Shown one piece after another: positions 1 through 33,462 of a stretch of DNA of 33,462 bases. This stretch comes from Tubiluchus corallicola (taxonomy: Eukaryota > Priapulida > Priapulimorpha > Priapulimorphida > Tubiluchidae), in contig JAQGDQ010000356.1 of the NCBI GenBank assembly GCA_030141605.1, forward strand, positions 145,846 through 179,307. The letters run 5' to 3'. The stretch's first letter is position 1. Each line of letters begins with the position of its first letter. The notes under the pieces were generated by a model that saw only the letters and a list, made by a program, of their open reading frames with translations, ran no database searches and was not told the origin of the DNA. The position numbers and the translations under genes were made by a program.

Positions 1-30134
<30,134 letters not shown>

Positions 30135-30420
30135 CTTAAAAATCAACAAAATAGAGCATTAATAACAAAATCCACAATTTCACTGGTTTACTGCTATTAG
30201 AAATGCGTTACAAAGTAACTCATCCTTTGGTAACATTCATTTTGCTATGTAGCAAAACTTCTCCACAAATATAGCACGCTAAAAAACAGAAAATGTAAAA
30301 CAGAAGATCAAGAATGAAAGGTGCATTTATTCATTACCAATAACTGCCTGCACTGTGTGTGTGACAATATGAATAACTAAGCCTTGCCATCCTTGAATAG
30401 ACAAGAAAAAGACATAATAC
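30135..30420. other. Intron upstream of w1, nothing recognised
   Basis: Plain AT-rich sequence. AAAAACAGAAAATGTAAAAC at 30281 resembles the intron-1 array unit. Confidence 0.45.
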
Positions 30421-30424
30421 GTCC

Positions 30425-31060
30425 ATAACAAGTCTTTTCGCAGTTTTGTTGTGCGCATGCGCAGCTACTGTAGGTCAAAGGTTAAGTGTACCACAGCAAA
30501 GCGTCTTAACTATAATCGTCACGTGGGTAAAAAAACCCGTCTGCCGAATCAGTTCAGTAACATCAGTTGTTTTATGTGGACTTTACTTAATTATGCATCA
30601 GTGTATGTGTAAAGTGATTTACTAGCAAGATCTTGCCTGGGAACAAGAAAAATGAACTTGGTGTAAGGTTCTAGCTAGCTGTTAAAACTGTTACTATTAA
30701 AAAGCGTAGCCTGCGAGGAGTTGTCAAATGTAAACAAATGCTTGTGACGTACTGCACACCTTCGACAGCTGTATTGCAGCAAAAAAATTGAATTTGCATC
30801 TTAAAACTTGACAAATTTTAGTACAACACTAAATCTCACACAGTAGCATTGTGCTTCAATTTTCACTTTCACAAACACGTGCAACGCGCTCATGGAATCT
30901 TTTTGATGTTGAAAATTATGTTGGTTTGTGATGTCATCAATAGTTGGACTCGCCCACGGTTAATTTAGTTTTTAATCCATTATTTAATTATCAGAAATGC
31001 TTTTGCAGTATTATTGGTGTTAAAATGTATATTTTTTAACGGACTTGAAAATGCGGTAGT
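30425..31060. mobile_element. Families B and C joined
   Basis: The left part matches family B (AGGTCAAAGGTTAAGTGTAC, TTTACTAGCAAGATCTTG). From about 30800 it matches the right half of family C. This is either a nested insertion or evidence that B and C are parts of one larger element. Confidence 0.55.
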
Positions 31061-31404
31061 ATATGAAAAATCATCATGTCTTCCCTTCAGCAACCGCACA
31101 CGACAAATGATCAATGACAATTTCAAATTAATTTCAAATTTGTGCAGAAAACTTCGGGGTCTGTTACTTCACGACTATAACACTGAGCATTTCTCTATCC
31201 GTTGCAAATCGAAGCATAATTCACGACAGCCGTTCAGTGCACTTACTAGAAAGCTGGATTTGCCTGGCAGTTTCCTAATCAATAAAATGTAAATCTAAAT
31301 TTGTGTGTCAGCTGGGGGCTAATAGAAAGAATACCCCATGTTTCACCTCGAGTGAGGACGTTTCTCCTGCATGAATAAATATGTACATATGTATGCAGCA
31401 AGAG

Positions 31405-33305
31405 CATGTATGTTGGTAGGAGCAGCAAAATCATGTATGTTGATAGAAGCAGGAAGGTCATGTATGTTGGTAGGAGCAGCAAGATCATGTATGTTGGTAG
31501 AAGCAGGAAGGTCATGTATGTTGGTAGGAGCAGCAAGATCATGTATGTTGGTAGAAGCAGGAAGGTCATGTATGTTGGTAGGAGCAGCAAGATCATGTAT
31601 GTTGGTAGGAGCAGCAAGATCATGTATGTTGGTAGGAGCAGCAAAATCATGTATGTTGGTAGGAGCAGCAAGATCATGTATGTTGGTAGAAGCAGGAAGG
31701 TCATGTATGTTGGTAGGAGCAGCAAGATCATGTATGTTGGTAGGAGCAGCAAGGTCATGCATGTTGGTAGGAGCAGCAAGGTCATGTATGTTGGCAGGAG
31801 CAGCAAGGTCATGTATGTTGGTAGGAGCAGCAAGATCATGTATGTTGGTAGGAGCAGCAAGGTCATGTATGTTGGCAGGAGCAGCAAGATCATGTATGTT
31901 GGTAGGAGCAGCAAGGTCATGTATGTTGGCAGGAGCAGCAAGGTCATGTATGTTGGCAGGAGCAGCAAGGTGATGTATGTTGGTGAAAAGAAGCAAGATC
32001 ATGTATGTTGGTGAAAAGAGCAAGATCATGTATGTTGGTGAAAAGAGCAAGATCGTGTATGTTGGTGAAAAGAGCAAGATCATGTATGTTGGTGAAAAGA
32101 GCAAGATCATGTATGTTGATGAAAAGAGCAAGATCGTGTATGTTGGTGAAAAGAGCAAGATCATGTATGCTGGTGAAAAGAGCAAGATCATGTATGTTGG
32201 TGAAAAGAGCAAGATCGTGTATGTTGTTGAAAAGAGAAGATCATGTATGTTGGTGAAAAGAGCAAGATCATGTATGTTGGTGAAAAGAGCAAGATCATGT
32301 ATGCTGGTGAAAAGAGCAAGATCATGTATGTTGGTGAAAAGAGCAAGATCGTGTATGCTGGTGAAAAGAGCAAGATCATGTATGTTGGTGAAAAGAGCAA
32401 GATCATGTATGTTGATGAAAAGAGCAAGATCGTGTATGTTGGTGAAAAGAGAAGATCATGTATGTTGATGAAAAGAGAAGATCGTGTATGTTGGTGAAAA
32501 GAGCAAGATCATGTATGTTGATGAAAAGAGCAAGATCGTGTATGTTGGTGAAAAGAGCAAGATCGTGTATGTTGTTGAAAAGAGAAGATCATGTATGTTG
32601 GTGAAAAGAGCAAGATCATATTTGTTGGTGAAAAGAGCAAGATCATGTATGCTGGTGAAAAGAGCAAGATCATGTATGTTGGTGAAAAGAGCAAGATCGT
32701 GTAGGCTGGTGAAAAGAGCAAGATCATGTATGTTGGTGAAAAGAGCAAGATCATGTATGTTGATGAAAAGAGCAAGATCGTGTATGTTGGTGAAAAGAGA
32801 AGATCATGTATGTTGATGAAAAGAGAAGATCATGTATGTTGGTGAAAAGAGCAAGATCATGTATGTTGATGAAAAGAGCAAGATCGTGTATGTTGGTGAA
32901 AAGAGAAGATCATGTATGTTGATGAAAAGAGAAGATCATGTATGTTGGTGAAAAGAGCAAGATCATGTATGTTGGTGAAAAGAGCAAGATCATGTATGTT
33001 GATGAAAAGAGCAAGATCGTGTATGTTGGTGAAAAGAGAAGATCATGTATGTTGATAAAAAGAGCAAGATCATGTATGTTGGTGAAAAGAGCAAGATCAT
33101 GTATGTTGGTGAAAAGAGCAAGATCATGTATGTTGATGAAAAGAGAAGATCATGCATGTTGGTGAAAAGAGCAAGATCATGTATGTTGGTGAAAAGAGCA
33201 AGATCATGTATGTTGGTGAAAAGAGCAAGATCGTGTATGTTGGTGAAAAGAGAAGATCATGTATGTTGGTGAAAAGAGAAGATCATGTATGTTGACGAAA
33301 AGAGC
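31405..33305. repeat. 27-bp array with two subfamilies
   Basis: About 70 copies. Block A (to about 31976) has ATCATGTATGTTGGTAGGAG followed by CAGCAAG. Block B (from 31977) has ATCATGTATGTTGGTGAAAA followed by GAGCAAG. Block B includes 26-bp units lacking one base, which switch the open frame. All the long frames here come from the period being a multiple of three. Confidence 0.95.
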
Positions 33306-33462
33306 AGGAAAACGATGCATTCATGATTCATTTAGGTTAAAGAACCTTTTTGCTATTCTATGAACAATGAGAATGTAAATCACACATAAGCATGTAGATA
33401 ATGGCAGAATTCTAGCTAGTGAACTAAAAATAGTCATTTACAAAAGATAAGCTTCTTGCTCG
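33306..33462. other. Right edge, nothing recognised
   Basis: AT-rich sequence after the array. It is presumably the same upstream scrib intron. Confidence 0.4.

Noticed and set aside
31279-33272. Many open frames of 75-289 codons on both strands
   Set aside because: All are translations of the 27-bp array; the frame switches simply follow 26-bp units.

Overview
This is a eukaryotic, metazoan window. It is AT-rich and intron-dense, and it has no bacterial features. It carries an internal part of one gene on the minus strand: a Scribble orthologue (LAP family: leucine-rich repeats plus several PDZ domains). I could place 18 coding exons (called w1 to w18 here, in transcript order from right to left). 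Together they give 776 complete codons in one continuous frame, with every junction phase matching. The product runs from the late LRRs (w1-w3) through the LAP-specific linker (w4-w12) to PDZ1 (w13-w14), a short linker (w15) and PDZ2 (w16-w18). The first LRR exons lie beyond base 33462 and the sequence after PDZ2 lies before base 1. The host is some invertebrate-like animal; the species cannot be named from this sequence alone.

The introns are unusual. Eleven of the 17 complete introns, plus the partial intron at the right end, contain tandem arrays (units of about 21 to 109 bp). By my count these cover about 10.5 kb, or nearly a third of the window. From left to right: 27-bp array (207-476), 23-bp (2261-2790), 21/18-bp (5876-6903), 38-bp (7640-8590), 68-bp (9326-10130), 109-bp (12829-13190), 43-bp (17636-18190), 49-bp (18193-19252), 90-bp (19655-20285), two short arrays (21044-21190, 21561-21715), 97-bp (23674-24128), about 75-83-bp (27618-27925), 37/38-bp (28555-29945) and 27-bp (31405-33305).

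The most striking point is that four arrays consist of a splice junction and its flanking exon bases, copied many times. The 3' end and donor of exon w6 are copied about 21 times. The 3' end and donor of w8 are copied 3 times. The acceptor and first 54 coding bases of w4 are copied 4 times, plus a fragment. The acceptor side of w3 is copied 3 times. A fifth array (intron 1) is not exon-derived, but it presents a pyrimidine tract plus CAG in every unit on the transcript strand. The gene therefore has long ladders of decoy splice sites beside real exons.

Transposable-element remnants fill much of the remaining intron space: three copies of a TTAA-flanked piggyBac-like MITE, a hAT-like MITE with CAGGGATGAGAA ends, two further dispersed families, and pieces with Tigger/pogo-like or other hAT-like ends. 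Two minisatellites appear to have grown from sequence inside such elements. I saw no second protein gene, tRNA or rRNA. Long open frames in the arrays arise because the units are multiples of three and contain no stop codons.
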